Shown piece after piece: positions 32,745-43,499 of a DNA stretch of 64,000 bases (positions are counted from its first letter, which is position 1; every line of letters begins with the position of its first letter). Below the pieces are notes generated by a model that ran no database searches, was not told the DNA's origin, and saw only the letters and a program-made list of their open reading frames with translations. The position numbers and the translations under genes were made by a program. Source of the DNA: Megalopta genalis (lineage: Eukaryota > Arthropoda > Insecta > Hymenoptera > Halictidae); the NCBI RefSeq assembly GCF_051020955.1, contig NC_135013.1, positions 26,563,302 to 26,627,301 on the forward strand. The letters are read 5' to 3'.

Positions 32745-33023
32745 TTCACCCTTTTAGTTCCGGGCGAAACAGAGGCGCTTATGCGAATATAACCGGCCGA
32801 ATTTGACGATTTTACTAGGATTTAGAAAAAGGTTCGTAAAAACCAAACGAAAAGCAATATTTACATAATTCAAAAAGCAGTGTATTAAGGACGAAATAGA
32901 GAATAAAACAGTGACGCTAATTTTTCTCTCGTAACGAAATTAGACTATTTATAACGTATTTATTTATTCATAGCGCTACAAGGTGCGGGCCGATATATCG
33001 GCCTCCGGCACTAAAAGGGTTAA
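32745..33023. mobile_element. TTAA-type MITE, family P5
   Basis: Right end read inward: TTAACCCTTTTAGTGCCGG. Left end: TTCACCCTTTTAGTTCCGG, with TTAA mutated to TTCA. A perfect 16-bp palindrome GGCCGATATATCGGCC (32988-33003) lies 16 nt inside the right TTAA. 279 bp, single copy in the window. Confidence 0.65.
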
Positions 33024-33307
33024 GAGGACTTGATTGTTTTATTTAGGTGAATCTTGAATCGGACTTAATCATTGTAGTTCGGAAAGATATTGGATTTCGC
33101 GATATTAATGTAAATTGGTAATTCTCGGAGACTTCTATTTATATCTTGGCGTTTTAGACGCGAATTAGGTCTCACTCGCACACTCACACACACACATATA
33201 TCGCAATATTGTTATTGTTAATTACATAACGAAGATAGCGATGTCGCGATTACTATTGACGCATGGTGAAGATGAGCTTGGTGAAGAAAGGTTTCACATT
33301 TTTCGAA

Positions 33308-33537
33308 TTAACACTAGATATACGGGTCATAAAAAACAGCTGTTTTATATTAATTTATAAAAGTAACAATAAGACATTTATTCTGATTTTTTAACAAGTG
33401 TTATTGTAACATTTCCTGTGAAGTGACATATAAATTGAATAAATAACTCGTAAATGTATCTTTACCATATGAATAATCGCGAATTAAGAAATTAGAGTGG
33501 CCCGCCATTTTGACGGGTTCCGTAAATCTAGTATTAA
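33308..33537. mobile_element. piggyBac-like MITE, family P1, copy 2
   Basis: TTAACACTAGAT at the left and ATCTAGTATTAA at the right, with intact TTAA on both sides; 230 bp. The palindrome AAAACAGCTGTTTT (33333-33346) lies near the left end. CCCGCCATTTTGACGGG, a hairpin with one mismatch, lies near the right. Confidence 0.85.
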
Positions 33538-34198
33538 TAATAGTAATAATAATAATAATAATAATAGTTTATTGACGTCAATATGTAAAACGCATTGTCA
33601 CATAGTGCCCAATAAGAAAATAAGATACACAAAGATCAATAAAGAATAACCAGATAAATAAATGATAACAATAATAGAAGGAAAAAAGAGAAGCAATGCA
33701 AATAGTTGAAATTATAAAGACCCATTCGGTAGAAAACGATTCGACGAATATCTTCGTCCGCGCGCACGTTCCAACGAAACTGTCGGAACGTTTATGCGAA
33801 GAATTTAGTCTTGTCATTCTTACACAGCAAGAAGACACGTCAGTTCGAAAACGAATGAGCCGTGATTCGCTTTCGATTTAGCGGATTCTCCTCGGCCGTT
33901 CCGTCGGCATAAACGCTATTAAACGTCATGCGTAAAAGGCGCAGGCTTTTCGCCTAACGCTCTTAACTACGATCTTCGCCGGCACTTCCGGTGCCGGCGT
34001 GTTCAATGATCGATTCGCCCGGAACCGATCGATCGATCTATCAAACGAACCGTCCGAGCCGGTTCGCGACCAGCTGGAACTGGAAAGAATTCAAACAGCC
34101 CGACGATTCGCTCGACAGGATCGAACCGAGAAGATCCAGAGTCCGGTCCTCGCGAGATGCGCACGAGCGATCGAGCATGCAAAACACGCGCCAACGTT
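33538..34198. other. Spacer with (TAA)n microsatellite
   Basis: (TAA)n at about 33540-33567 immediately follows the TTAA element. No gene is recognised in the remainder. Confidence 0.5.
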
Positions 34199-34482
34199 CT
34201 CCTCTCTCCCTCTCTCTCTCTCCCTCTCTCTTTCTCTCTCCTTCTCTCTCCCTCTCTCTTTCTCTCTCCTTCTCTCTCCCTCTCTCTTTCTCTCTCCTTC
34301 TCTCTCCCTCTCTCTCTCTCTCTTTCTCTCTCTCTCCCTCTCTCTTCCTCTCTCTCTCCCTCTCTCTTTCTCTCACCTTCTCTCTCCCTCTCTCTTTCTC
34401 TCTCCTTCTCTCTCCCTCTCTTTCCCTCTCTCTCTCTTTCTCTCTCTCTCTCCCTCTCTCTTCCTCTCTCTCTCTCTCTCTC
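34199..34482. repeat. CT-rich array with a 28-bp period
   Basis: Beyond simple CT dinucleotides there is a regular order of CTCTCTTTCTCTCTCCTT and CTCTCTCCCT giving a 28-bp unit. Long Ser/Leu and Arg/Glu frames on the two strands are repeat shadows. Confidence 0.9.
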
Positions 34483-34973
34483 GCCCGCCGTCCTCTTTTT
34501 CTCCTTCGTTCTCCCCCGGCTCCTTCCCTTTATTTTATTTCGTAGAATCTGTTGGCGCGGAGAACGTGCTTCCTCGTTGCGCCGTCGCAAAAACAGGCCA
34601 CGTTCCCTCAAACAGACTGACAGACGCACCGATCGACGGCTTAACTACGCGTCGGAAGACGCTACGTGCCGCGCTGCCTACGTTGACGTCCAACATAACT
34701 GGCCGCAGAGGCGATGACACGCCCTGCGTCACGCAATTTCGCGATCATGCCTCGCCACCGAGCCGTCGCTCTTCACCGTTAAACCCGGAGACGCGCCTTA
34801 TTAATTAACGACGATAGAACGAGCGGGTTCGACGATCCGCGAGCACGTACGCCGTCCGCGATAGCCGCGGTCCCGCGTACCGTTGCCAAGCATCTTCTCT
34901 TCGGCCATCTAGACCGCGCGGTTCGCCGACGTGGGCGTCGCCTTTGGGAATCACCGAGGGCTTCCAGATCTTC
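34483..34973. other. CpG-rich spacer
   Basis: No gene, repeat or RNA is recognised. Confidence 0.4.
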
Positions 34974-35093
34974 TTAACGCTAAACCTACCAAGCGGTAAC
35001 GCTAACTGGCGTGCGCTGCTTCACGAAAGTGAGAAGGCCGAATTTATTTGGAATTTGTAAAGTTTTTATTATGAAACTTGCTCCGATAATACA

Positions 35094-35675
35094 TTGGGTT
35101 GGCAACTAAGTAATTGCCGGTTTCAGTTATAGATGTCTATCACTCCCATTTTTATGATATCCGTAAATGTTATATTATAAAATTATTATTATTATTATTA
35201 TGTTATTTTTTATTATCCGTGAATGTTAGCAACTGGACAAATTGAATGCAGCGGTCAAGGAAAAGCGACCAGAATTGGTCAATCGTAAAGGTGTCATTTT
35301 CCAGCAGGACAATGCTAGGCCGCGCACGTCTTTGTCCACTCGGCAAAAATTGATGGATATTGGTTGGGAATTGATGTTACACCCACCACATAGCCCTGAT
35401 CTCGCGCCATCGGATCACCACTTATTTCGATCCCTGGACAACTCCCTTCGTGGTAAAACTTTTAACGACGATGACGCTGTAAAATCTCACTTAACTCAGT
35501 TTTTGGCCGAAAAGGATCAGACTTTCTACGAGCGTGGAATTTTCAAGTTGTCGGAGAGATGGCGAAAGGTCATCGAACAAAATGGAAAATACATTACAGA
35601 TTAAACTTTATTCCAAGTAAAAGAAAATTTTTTATTTCATTGAACAAATCGGCAATTACTTAGTTGCCAACCCAA
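35094..35675 (+). mobile_element. Internally deleted mariner transposon
   Basis: Perfect 26-bp terminal inverted repeats (35094-35119 and 35650-35675) begin TTGGGTTGGCAACTAAGTAA, a type seen in mellifera-group mariners. The copy is 582 bp against about 1.3 kb for a full mariner, so more than half is missing. The deletion lies between the 5' end and about 35225. A near-repeat, ATCCGTAAATGTTA / ATCCGTGAATGTTA (35159 and 35215), brackets an ATT run close to the junction. TA follows the right end; the left flank reads CA, probably an altered TA. Confidence 0.9.
35230..35604 (+). pseudogene. mariner transposase, C-terminal third
   Basis: An uninterrupted 124-residue frame runs from CAA at 35230, just after TAG at 35227, to TAA at 35602-35604. 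It encodes the end of the mariner DDE/D catalytic domain. QQDNARP carries the second catalytic Asp (residue 27, codon 35308) and HSPDLAPSD carries the third (residue 62, codon 35413). Exactly 34 residues lie between them, the D34D signature of true mariners. The N-terminal helix-turn-helix DNA-binding region and the first catalytic Asp are missing, so the product cannot be an active transposase. The usual His after DNARP is Arg here. The frame stays open, suggesting the deletion is fairly recent or that the copy moved recently in trans. Confidence 0.92.
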
Positions 35676-35768
35676 TAACCTATTCAAGCGTTTTCCACGA
35701 AAGAGTCTCGGAACTTCGCAGAATTGCAAAATAAGAAAGCGGTCACTTTGACCGCGGTAGGTTTAGCG

Positions 35769-36018
35769 TCGACCGTTCGAGTGCCAGGGATCGTTCAGAA
35801 AACGCGGTCGAAAAATGCCGAACAGCGTGATAGCGCTTGTCTTAATTGATTGCGAAGAGAACCAAGCGGCGCGATAGCGCTCGTCAAGATTGACGAAGAA
35901 AACAATAAGAAAAAAAAATGGAAAAAAGCAGCTATGCGATATACGTGCGTCGCTAAAGTTTGATCGCGATACAAGATCTGAACAGCGCGATCGCGCTGCT
36001 TGGGACTCAAGCGGTTAA
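35769..36018. mobile_element. TTAA-type MITE, family P7, abutting P3
   Basis: Right end read inward: TTAACCGCTTGAGTCCC, with a perfect palindrome CAGCGCGATCGCGCTG (35983-35998) 16 nt inside. The left end TCGACCGTTCGAGTGCC matches it and uses the same tetranucleotide (35769-35772) that closes the P3 element. Internal AGCG..ATAGCGCT blocks are repeated. 250 bp, no coding capacity. Confidence 0.6.
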
Positions 36019-36049
36019 GCTTTCCTTCCGATCGATGCGACCGAAACAT

Positions 36050-36220
36050 TTAACCAGTTTCCTTGTGTGTTCGACGAGTATACTCGTCGCGGCGAAGTTG
36101 GACAACTTCGACCGTCGATAACTCCGCAAAAGATCGTCGTACGACGACGATTTTTCTTTCAGATTGAAGCTTGAAACTTGAAACTTGAAGACAGTATTTC
36201 TAGATTTTAAGTTTGACGCA
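36050..36220. mobile_element. TTAA-type terminus, family P4 (left end only)
   Basis: TTAACCAGTTTCCTTGTGTG is followed by the perfect palindrome GACGAGTATACTCGTC (36073-36088) and GCGGCGAAGTT. The same order occurs inverted at 43430-43479. The far end of the element is not identified, so the end coordinate is approximate. Confidence 0.5.
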
Positions 36221-38185
36221 CCTCCACTGCTGTAAACCTTCGAATGTGCGGCTATGTTTGTCATATCGAAACATGCAAGGGTTACTTCGAAGTGCTACAA
36301 CTTTGCGGGGAAAAAATCGCAGCCACGTTTCTCTTGTTAATAAATTAAAGAGACAGCATCGAACTTCATTTCGCTGCAAGAGGTATATCGGAATAAAAAT
36401 TTTACGAAGTCAGTGCATTGCGTCGAATTTGGCGAATTGGCCCTCGATTGATCCTCGAATTGGCAAATTTTAACGCGATATACATGGCCTCGCATTTATG
36501 GGGTTACAGTGGCGAGGATGCAGCAAGCTTAAAATCCAGAGACATTGTCGAAAAGTAGTGGTTTCAAGCTTCAATTTCGAGAGAAAGTCGTCATCTGATT
36601 CTACGTTTTACGATGATAAAACATTGGTTTATGAGCACGACATGCAAACAAGTCTGCAATCTTCAGGTTATCGCTTCGAAAGCTGCGTCAAAGTCGTTTA
36701 AAAATCAAGCCGTGCTCTGCGTCTTTCATATTATTGTTTATCAAGGCTGGAAGACCTTTCTATGCACGATAGTTCAAACACAGAGAAGCATCGCATCGTA
36801 CGCGTTATGTGATTGCATTATCAGCGGAATTATTTCGCAATTAACGTTTAAAGGTTTCCTAGAGTTGTCAAAGCTCATTTGGAATTCGCCGCGGATGAGC
36901 GAGCAGTTCGAGCGCTTTGTCCACGAATTCCAAATCTAAACAATCTTTTTCCGATAATGCGCATTTGATTGCCGGGTAATGCGCGAACGCGTCGAGGGGA
37001 TCGCGATCGCTCGGCGGAAAGAAAGGGAAAAAGCGCGGAGGCCGGCGCGTAAATCAGTTGGCGCGCAGAAAATGATTTCTGTCGGCGCGGGAGGAGAGCC
37101 TGGCGCAGCACAGTAGGCCTTTATTGTGACACCGAGCGCACCCACACGTGTCGAACCGGCACAGAACGGGTCTTTCATGGGGCCCCGACCGCGAGCGCCG
37201 CCGTCCGCGCTCTGCCAGCCGCAGGCCGCGTCGTCGCGCCGACAGCCGAGACGCCGATACACAGCTCGATACGCCGGATCGGGAGCAGTTTTTTCGTCGA
37301 TCGAGAAACGCTGGCTCGAGAATCGAGTCGCGCGGAGGACAGTGCGGCCCATTCTTCGCGCTTCCGTCGACGCGCGAAAAAAAAGAACGAGGGACGCGCC
37401 CACGAGTCCCCGATCGAACGCGCGCAAAAACGCCGCCGATTGCTCGCACGAAAAAAAAATTGAGCAATCGCGGTCCGGGCACCGTGATCTTGGGTCGAGA
37501 TCTCGGATCGAAAGATCTTTGACTGGGGCTCGCGTCGCGTCGCGTTGCGTCTGTGCGATATCGCGAGAGCAAATACGAGAGCGCGTGAACGCGCGGCGTA
37601 TCGTCGCCGGGACAATATTTGCCGAGATTAATCTGTTCACGCCCAACTAGAGCGCCGCGACGCGCGTCAAATCGGCCTCGTTGACCGGCTGTTTGCCTAC
37701 CAGCGCCGACAAACTTCCCTTATCGACGGCTTTCCAGGGCGAACAACCATCGGGGAAAACGTGTCTGGTTCACGAAAAATCAAAGCGCCGCGCCGCGTCT
37801 GTTTCTTCTGCGTTTTTACTCGTCTCGTCCGGACGAATGCGCGCCGGCTCGTAAAGTTCGCCCGAAATGACGCTTTTAGGAGGCTTTTAGTGCCTCGTAC
37901 GCGCCGCGGCGTGTTTCCAGACCGCTGGGAAAATAAATGCCGCTTCTGTGGCGCCTTTCTCGGCCGTGTTGCTCGATCCGTGAACTTCGCGGCATGATTT
38001 AATAATGTCGAGTTGACAGCAATGTGCGAAAATGCGGGGCCAATTCGCGACGTCGAAATACGACCATTTGATGGATTTATTGCAACGTGCACCACCGGCA
38101 CGCTATAATTATTTTGAATCCCTCGCGCGAATTGGAGAACAGTGGACAACTAATTGCTGAATATTATGAATTTTAATGTAACGTT
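36221..38185. other. Spacer with CpG-rich centre, no supported gene
   Basis: A sequence at 36559-36610 (GTTTCAAGCTTCAATTTCGA) is an inverted partial repeat of 36140-36195, possibly an old foldback. 36960-37900 is CpG-rich with competing frames on both strands (36936-37646 minus, 37126-37650 plus), which is typical of biased composition rather than coding. Confidence 0.4.
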
Positions 38186-38189
38186 TCTT

Positions 38190-38890
38190 TAATTCCAATT
38201 AAAAAGTGGATGTTTTTTAATTTTGTAAGATTGTAGATACTTCTCCTTATTTCATCGGAAATTTATTTTTTCCGTGGATTTTTTCCATTTATTTTTACCT
38301 TATTTTTTCATGCAAAGAGAAGTTTCTTCTTTAAATCTTGAAAGTGACTCAAGTCTGTTTATATCCATCAACAATATATTATTTTTTAACTTTGTAACAT
38401 AAAATTGTAGATATTTCTATTCATTCTGCGGGAAATTTATTTTTTCCATTTATATTTGCCATATTTTTTTCATGCAAAGAGAAGTTTCTTCTTTAAATCT
38501 TGAAAGTGACTCAAGTCTGTTTATATCCATCAACAATATATTATTTTTTAACTTTGTAACATAAAATTGTAGATATTTCTATTCATTCTGCGGGAAATTT
38601 ATTTTTTCCATTTATATTTGCCATATTTTTTTCATGCAAAGAGAAGTTTCTTCTTTAATCTTGAAAGTGACTCAAGTCTATTTATATCTATCAACGACGT
38701 ATTATATTTTTAATCTTGTAACATAAAACTGTAGGTACTTTTTTTCATTTTACGGGAAATATATTTTTTCCACGGATTTTCTTCATTTATTTTTGCCACA
38801 TCTTTTCCTTTCGAAGAGAAGTTCCTTCATTAATCTTGAAAATGGCTGAAGTCCATTTGTATCCATCAACAACGTATTATTGTTTAAACA
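38190..38890. repeat. 162-bp tandem array (about 4.3 copies)
   Basis: The landmark TTGTAGAT recurs at 38231, 38405, 38567 and (as CTGTAGGT) about 38729, giving periods of 174, 162 and 162 bp. The two central units are almost identical (CATGCAAAGAGAAGTTTCTT, CAAGTCTGTTTATATCCATC) and the edges are diverged. AT-rich, no conserved frame. Confidence 0.85.
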
Positions 38891-39299
38891 ATGTTCATCA
38901 TGCTGATTGAATTGTTAAATTGTTCACCCTTAAAAACACAAAAATATTTTACTACCATGTTATCAGTTTTACCAATATTTTTAAATTTATTAAAACGCAA
39001 ACCCTTAAATATCTCGATCTTAAAATGAATGAACTTAGGCTACTTTCAAAATAAGTGGCTCACATGTGCACAATATAGTATTTGTCAACAGTGTAGCATC
39101 GATAAGCTTTTCGTGGAAAAATCGTGCAAATTTCTAAATAATAATAATATAAATATTAACAAATGTTACACGATAAGAAAACGAGAAACAAGAAAATACA
39201 ATTAGGAACGAATTGTAAAATATTCCATGAACATAGAATTGGAACCTCCGCACGCAACAGAAGACTGTGACCCCAATGTTCCACTAATTTTTCCTTCCA

Positions 39300-39340
39300 T
39301 AAATTACTTATTACCTCGGTTACAAGTAATAAGTAATTTA
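39300..39340. other. Perfect 15-bp stem-loop
   Basis: TAAATTACTTATTAC (39300-39314) and GTAATAAGTAATTTA (39326-39340) are exact complements around an 11-nt loop. It is all A+T except two positions per arm. No T-run follows that would suggest a bacterial-type terminator, and none is expected here. Confidence 0.7.
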
Positions 39341-40146
39341 GAGGAACCAGACAGTCGCGGTCGAGCTGCCATGCGGTCGGCACATTCTCCACGCGCTGCT
39401 AAATCTACTGTTCTTTCATGAATCCATTGTTCTTGCATTAATTCGATCGATTATAATACCCAGTTAATTACCCGCCGCAATTCAAAAATACAAAAAAAAA
39501 GCAATTAAATCGAGGTTATCAGCTTCAACCTGAAGTTTACAACGATCTAAAACAAAATAGCGAGAATTCTTAATACTTTCATAGAGCACGTGATATGTTC
39601 TCGTTATGTTAATGCCTGCATTTTATTCAAAAGCTGCAGTTTTTAAGAGAAAAAAAAATGTGAAAAATTGTCCGAAAAATGGAACATCGGCTTGAAGAAA
39701 GCCGAGTGTATTTTATTACGTCGACGAAAATTGAACGAGTCTCTCCGTCGTCGTCGCGGTGGACTTTCGGCGTTCTCGTTTCTCAAAATAACAATGTTTC
39801 CCCGATAGAACGGTCGCTGATCCAAATCGAAAGCAGCCGAAGCGTCGCGCTCGCCTGGCTCTATAATTAATTGAATACGAGGCTCAAGGTCCGCGAGAGA
39901 GGATCCCACAAATCAGCCACGCACAGAAAAAACCGCCTCTCGTCACCGCTCAGAAATTCGTCGGTCGCCGCGAAAGTCCGGCCACTGATGCACATTTAAA
40001 TGCTAGACGCGTAACGGCCCGCGCAAAGACCGCTGCAACTTGTTCGTGGATCGGCAAGATTGTAATTAAGAGCAATGCGAACACGTACGCGACCGGAGAG
40101 CCGACGCCGGAGATGAATAGAGAAAGAGAGAGACGCGGGGAATAAA

Positions 40147-40177
40147 GCCTCGCCTCGCCTCGCCTCGCCGCGCCTCG
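40147..40177. repeat. (CCTCG)n pentamer repeat
   Basis: Six CCTCG/CCGCG pentamers. Confidence 0.85.
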
Positions 40178-40726
40178 GGTGCCTTTCTCGATCATCATCG
40201 TGCCTGCATCGCCTCGCGAGAACGGAGCTCGGCTCTATCCCCTTTCTGATCTACCAGGGCTCACCGCCACCAGGATGCACTGAAAAATCGCCGTGTAATT
40301 CAACGACGCTACTCCGACCCGTTTTTGCCCCCATAATAATTGGTAATCGCCGGGGAAAACGACTGGTCCACTACTTTCTTGCGTTTTCTGTAATTAAACT
40401 ATCCGGGGCGCGGCCATGCACGCCCCCAACCGGCTCTGCCTCCGGTGTTTTCCAAGTTGCCCGAGTCATTGGGTGTTCTACCTTTGCCGTAATTGATATC
40501 ATTGACATCGTTCCTTTTTCTCTTCTATTTTTAACGACGGTGTCCGATCTAAATTCATTCAAACGTATGGGCGAACATCTATTTTTAACACAGGACATAG
40601 ACGTGGCTCACTTCGAACGACGGAGAAAATTAGTATATTGCGCGAGTCGTTTGTCTGACAATCTTACGTTTTTTATATTTTTTGTACTATGCATGTATTT
40701 ATTAAAGCTATTATATGTTTATTATA

Positions 40727-41091
40727 CAGGATGTCCCAAAATTATGGTATTTCCGGGAAATGGGGAGTTCCTGAGGTGATTTGAAGTAACTTTTTCCTTT
40801 ACAAAAATTTTCTCCGAGGCATCGTTTACGAGTTATTAACGGAAAACTATGACCAATGAGAGACGAGCTCGCCTGGCACTAGGCGGCCGAGCCAATGAGC
40901 GGAACTGGGCTTCGTGCGCTCCTTGGCTGGGCCGCCTCGCGCCATCCGAGCTCGCTTCTCATTGGTCAGCGTTTTTCGTTAATAATTCGTTAACGATGCC
41001 TCGGAGAAAACTTTTGTAAAGGAAAAAGTTGCTTCGAATGACTTCAGTAATCTCTAATTTGCCGAAAGTAGCATAATTTTGGGACACTCTG
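40727..41091. mobile_element. MITE family C, copy 4
   Basis: Begins CAGGATGTCCCAAAATTATG after TATA and ends CATAATTTTGGGACACTCTG before TATA; 365 bp. It has the same orientation as copy 2. The GC core (AGCCAATGAGCGGAACTGGG) is shared with copies 1 and 2, while the outermost 40 bp resemble copy 3, so it looks like an intermediate. Confidence 0.85.
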
Positions 41092-43390
41092 TATAAATGC
41101 TACATTATTTCTTACGTTTTCTTCTGCATCGTATCATTCTATTTTTATTTTATTGTGCTTGCGTTGCAGCTACGCAAAATCTCTTTTCTTTTACCCCATT
41201 TTTTGCAACAAAGAACTTTTTACCCGCATACACGAATTAATTATTATTATTAATATTATTATTATCAGTAACTCTGCTTTGATTTTTTTTTAAGCTCTAC
41301 TCTGTTCCGTTTCTCGTGAAAAATTGAGAATTGATTTTTTATTTACAGATGAAAATCTTTTATTATACAATGATTGATTACCAATTAATTACAGGTAGAT
41401 AGAACATTGAAGTTACAGCACAAAAATTTGTTTAAAAATTAACAAACGAACCTGTTTCCCTAACATCTCTGAAGAGATGCAAATCCTTCGGTTCAGTTAT
41501 AAAAAAAAGTTATCCACTTCAAAATGTCGTAGAATTTGTTCTACCGCCACAAGTTTCAACCAACAAACGACCGATCATTTCGCACGAAACAGCCTCTACG
41601 ACATCAACGAATTTAACATATCTCGTAGATCTGTTTCAAGAACATTGCAACTTCCACGGCTGTTCAATAATCGACGCTGTCTAATGAACGTTTCTCGTTA
41701 AACGAACAAATAAATAAATCGAAAACGCTCGACCGGTTTTATTTCGACGAGAGCACTCGGCTCGCCGGTTAAATCTCTTTCTTCCTATTTCTTCTTCCGC
41801 GGCGAAGCGTTTTTTCGCCCGTGCACGCGAATAAATGAATAAATAATTTCGCGGGACTCGCGCTCTCTCGGCTTCTTCTCAGAAGTTAACAACGTCGCGG
41901 TGGTGCCGTCGAACGGCGACGATTTCGATGCTCTCCGTACCGAGGCGGAACGGTTCGGATCGAATAATTCATTTCGAAAGGGGATTGACTCGTACGGGTC
42001 GATTTTTCCGGCCGGGCCGCGGTGCCATCTTTCATCGGGCAATTGCAGGCGCGGGTAACGCGAAATCAATGGAAAGCCACTCGAGGCCAACCCGTTCGAG
42101 AGCGCGGCTCGGCGCGCAAGTGTGCATCTCCAGCGGCGTGTGTCAGGGTGCACAATAACTCTTCGTTCCGTCGCGACATGTTAATTCACAGTTGCGGGGA
42201 GCGTTCGCGAGGCCAGAAAATAATTAAGTCTCCGGCGAGACTTAGAGATCCGCGGGGCTCGCCTCCGGCGATTTTCGTCGCCGGTTGCCCCGCCGGTCCC
42301 CGCGCACCCTCCGCGCCGGACAAAGCCTCCGCGGGATCGGGCCCTTCGCCCCGCTCCCCGCCCCATGATAAATCCGCGAATTAACCCGAGCCAACCGCGT
42401 CTTATCTATCACGCGCCGAGCGCATTATGCAACGGCCGACCGGTAACCGCCTCGATTTTTCCACCGGCGGCCTCTATCGTTCGCCCGGTGCGCGCCTCCT
42501 TATTATTCCCATTATTGTTACGATTATCATCATCGTTATTATTGACACTACCGCCATTAAGCGGCGCGCCGTTATTGATACCGACGGCACCGCTAAGCTG
42601 GAAACTATTATTCCACGCACGCGGTACGCGCACGGCATTACCCGGTGCTCTCGGGTAATCGCGCGTACCCGCTTCGAGGGCCGCTCCGAGCACCGAGCGC
42701 CGAGCCGAGAAACAATCGACCGGTAATCACGGCCTCGAAGGTGATAAATCGGCTCGCGGGACCAAGGAACGCCGCGCATCGCCTCATAAATTTCCTCGAC
42801 GATAAGCAGGCCCTATGATAATGAAACGCACGCGCGCGCGCCCGCCCGCCCGCTTGTCGCTTCCACTCGCTTTCGCTCAGAAAATCGCTCGACGCGTTTC
42901 CGTTCCGAGCGCCTCCTTTGGATCTTCGAGCCTGGAATGCGCTTATTTCTTTTTGTGTAATATTGTACTCCGTTACCCTGTCGATGGTATTTCTCCGAAG
43001 AAACGTAAATTCTGGAGAGTTTCTGATCAATTGTAGACTGAAAGTACATTTTTTTTATGATATTTAACTAGATAGCTGTGACGAATTCTTTTTGGGGCGC
43101 GCTGTTGCGTCGCTGTTAATATATTGGATCAAAGAGACGGTTTTATTTTTTGTAAAATTAACTATTTTATTACTAATATTTGTTTATTCACCTAACATTA
43201 ACATATGCTATATGCATAATAAACGAGAAACGCAGGAAAAATGAAATGGCACTTTGCACGTCGAACACCGATATCGAGAATTATTCGTGTAATTATTCGT
43301 ATTTTTTATTTGTTTGTTTTATTCTAACCTGGCCTCGGGATCTTCTAAATATTTTGAAATTTGAGAATGTGTTTTTTTGTTTTCACTAAA
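41092..43390. other. AT-rich then CpG-rich spacer
   Basis: 41100-41800 is AT-rich with a short (ATT)n near 41240-41265. 41800-42930 is CpG-rich with competing frames. CCTCATAAATTTCC (42783) carries one of the window's recurrent CATAAAT motifs. No gene is supported. Confidence 0.4.
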
Positions 43391-43479
43391 ATTACAATTT
43401 AAGAAGCCAATCGGCGTGACACAAAATATTGCCACTTCGCCATGACGAGTATACTCGTCAAACACAGCTAACTGGTTAA
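43390..43479. mobile_element. TTAA-type terminus, family P4 (inverted copy)
   Basis: Read on the minus strand from 43479: TTAACCAGTTAGCTGTGTT, then the perfect 18-bp palindrome TGACGAGTATACTCGTCA (43443-43460), then TGGCGAAGTGG. It matches 36050-36110. The other end is not identified. Confidence 0.55.
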
Positions 43480-43499
43480 ACAAAAACTTAATAAAATAC

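Larger units (their letters stand above)
34974..35772. mobile_element. TTAA-type MITE, family P3, interrupted by mariner
   Basis: Left TTAACGCTAAACCTACC and right GGTAGGTTTAGCGTCGA are inverted repeats; the right TTAA is now TCGA. A perfect hairpin GCGGTCA-CTT-TGACCGC (35740-35756) lies 12 nt inside the right end. Removing the mariner at 35094-35675 leaves about 215 bp, the usual size of TTAA elements in this window. Confidence 0.75.
38891..40726. other. Spacer, no supported gene
   Basis: AT-rich to 39650. It includes a lone arm of the 15302-15545 element family near 39030-39055 and the hairpin at 39300-39340. The rest is CpG-rich with the CCTCG array. Confidence 0.4.

Noticed and set aside
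33991..34808. Frames of up to 269 residues across the CT array, with a 208-residue minus-strand counterpart
   Set aside because: Products of the 28-bp CT-rich repeat, with opposing frames equally long.
36936..37650. Pair of 170-236 residue frames on opposite strands
   Set aside because: Mirror-image openness in GC-rich DNA; no recognisable motif in either.
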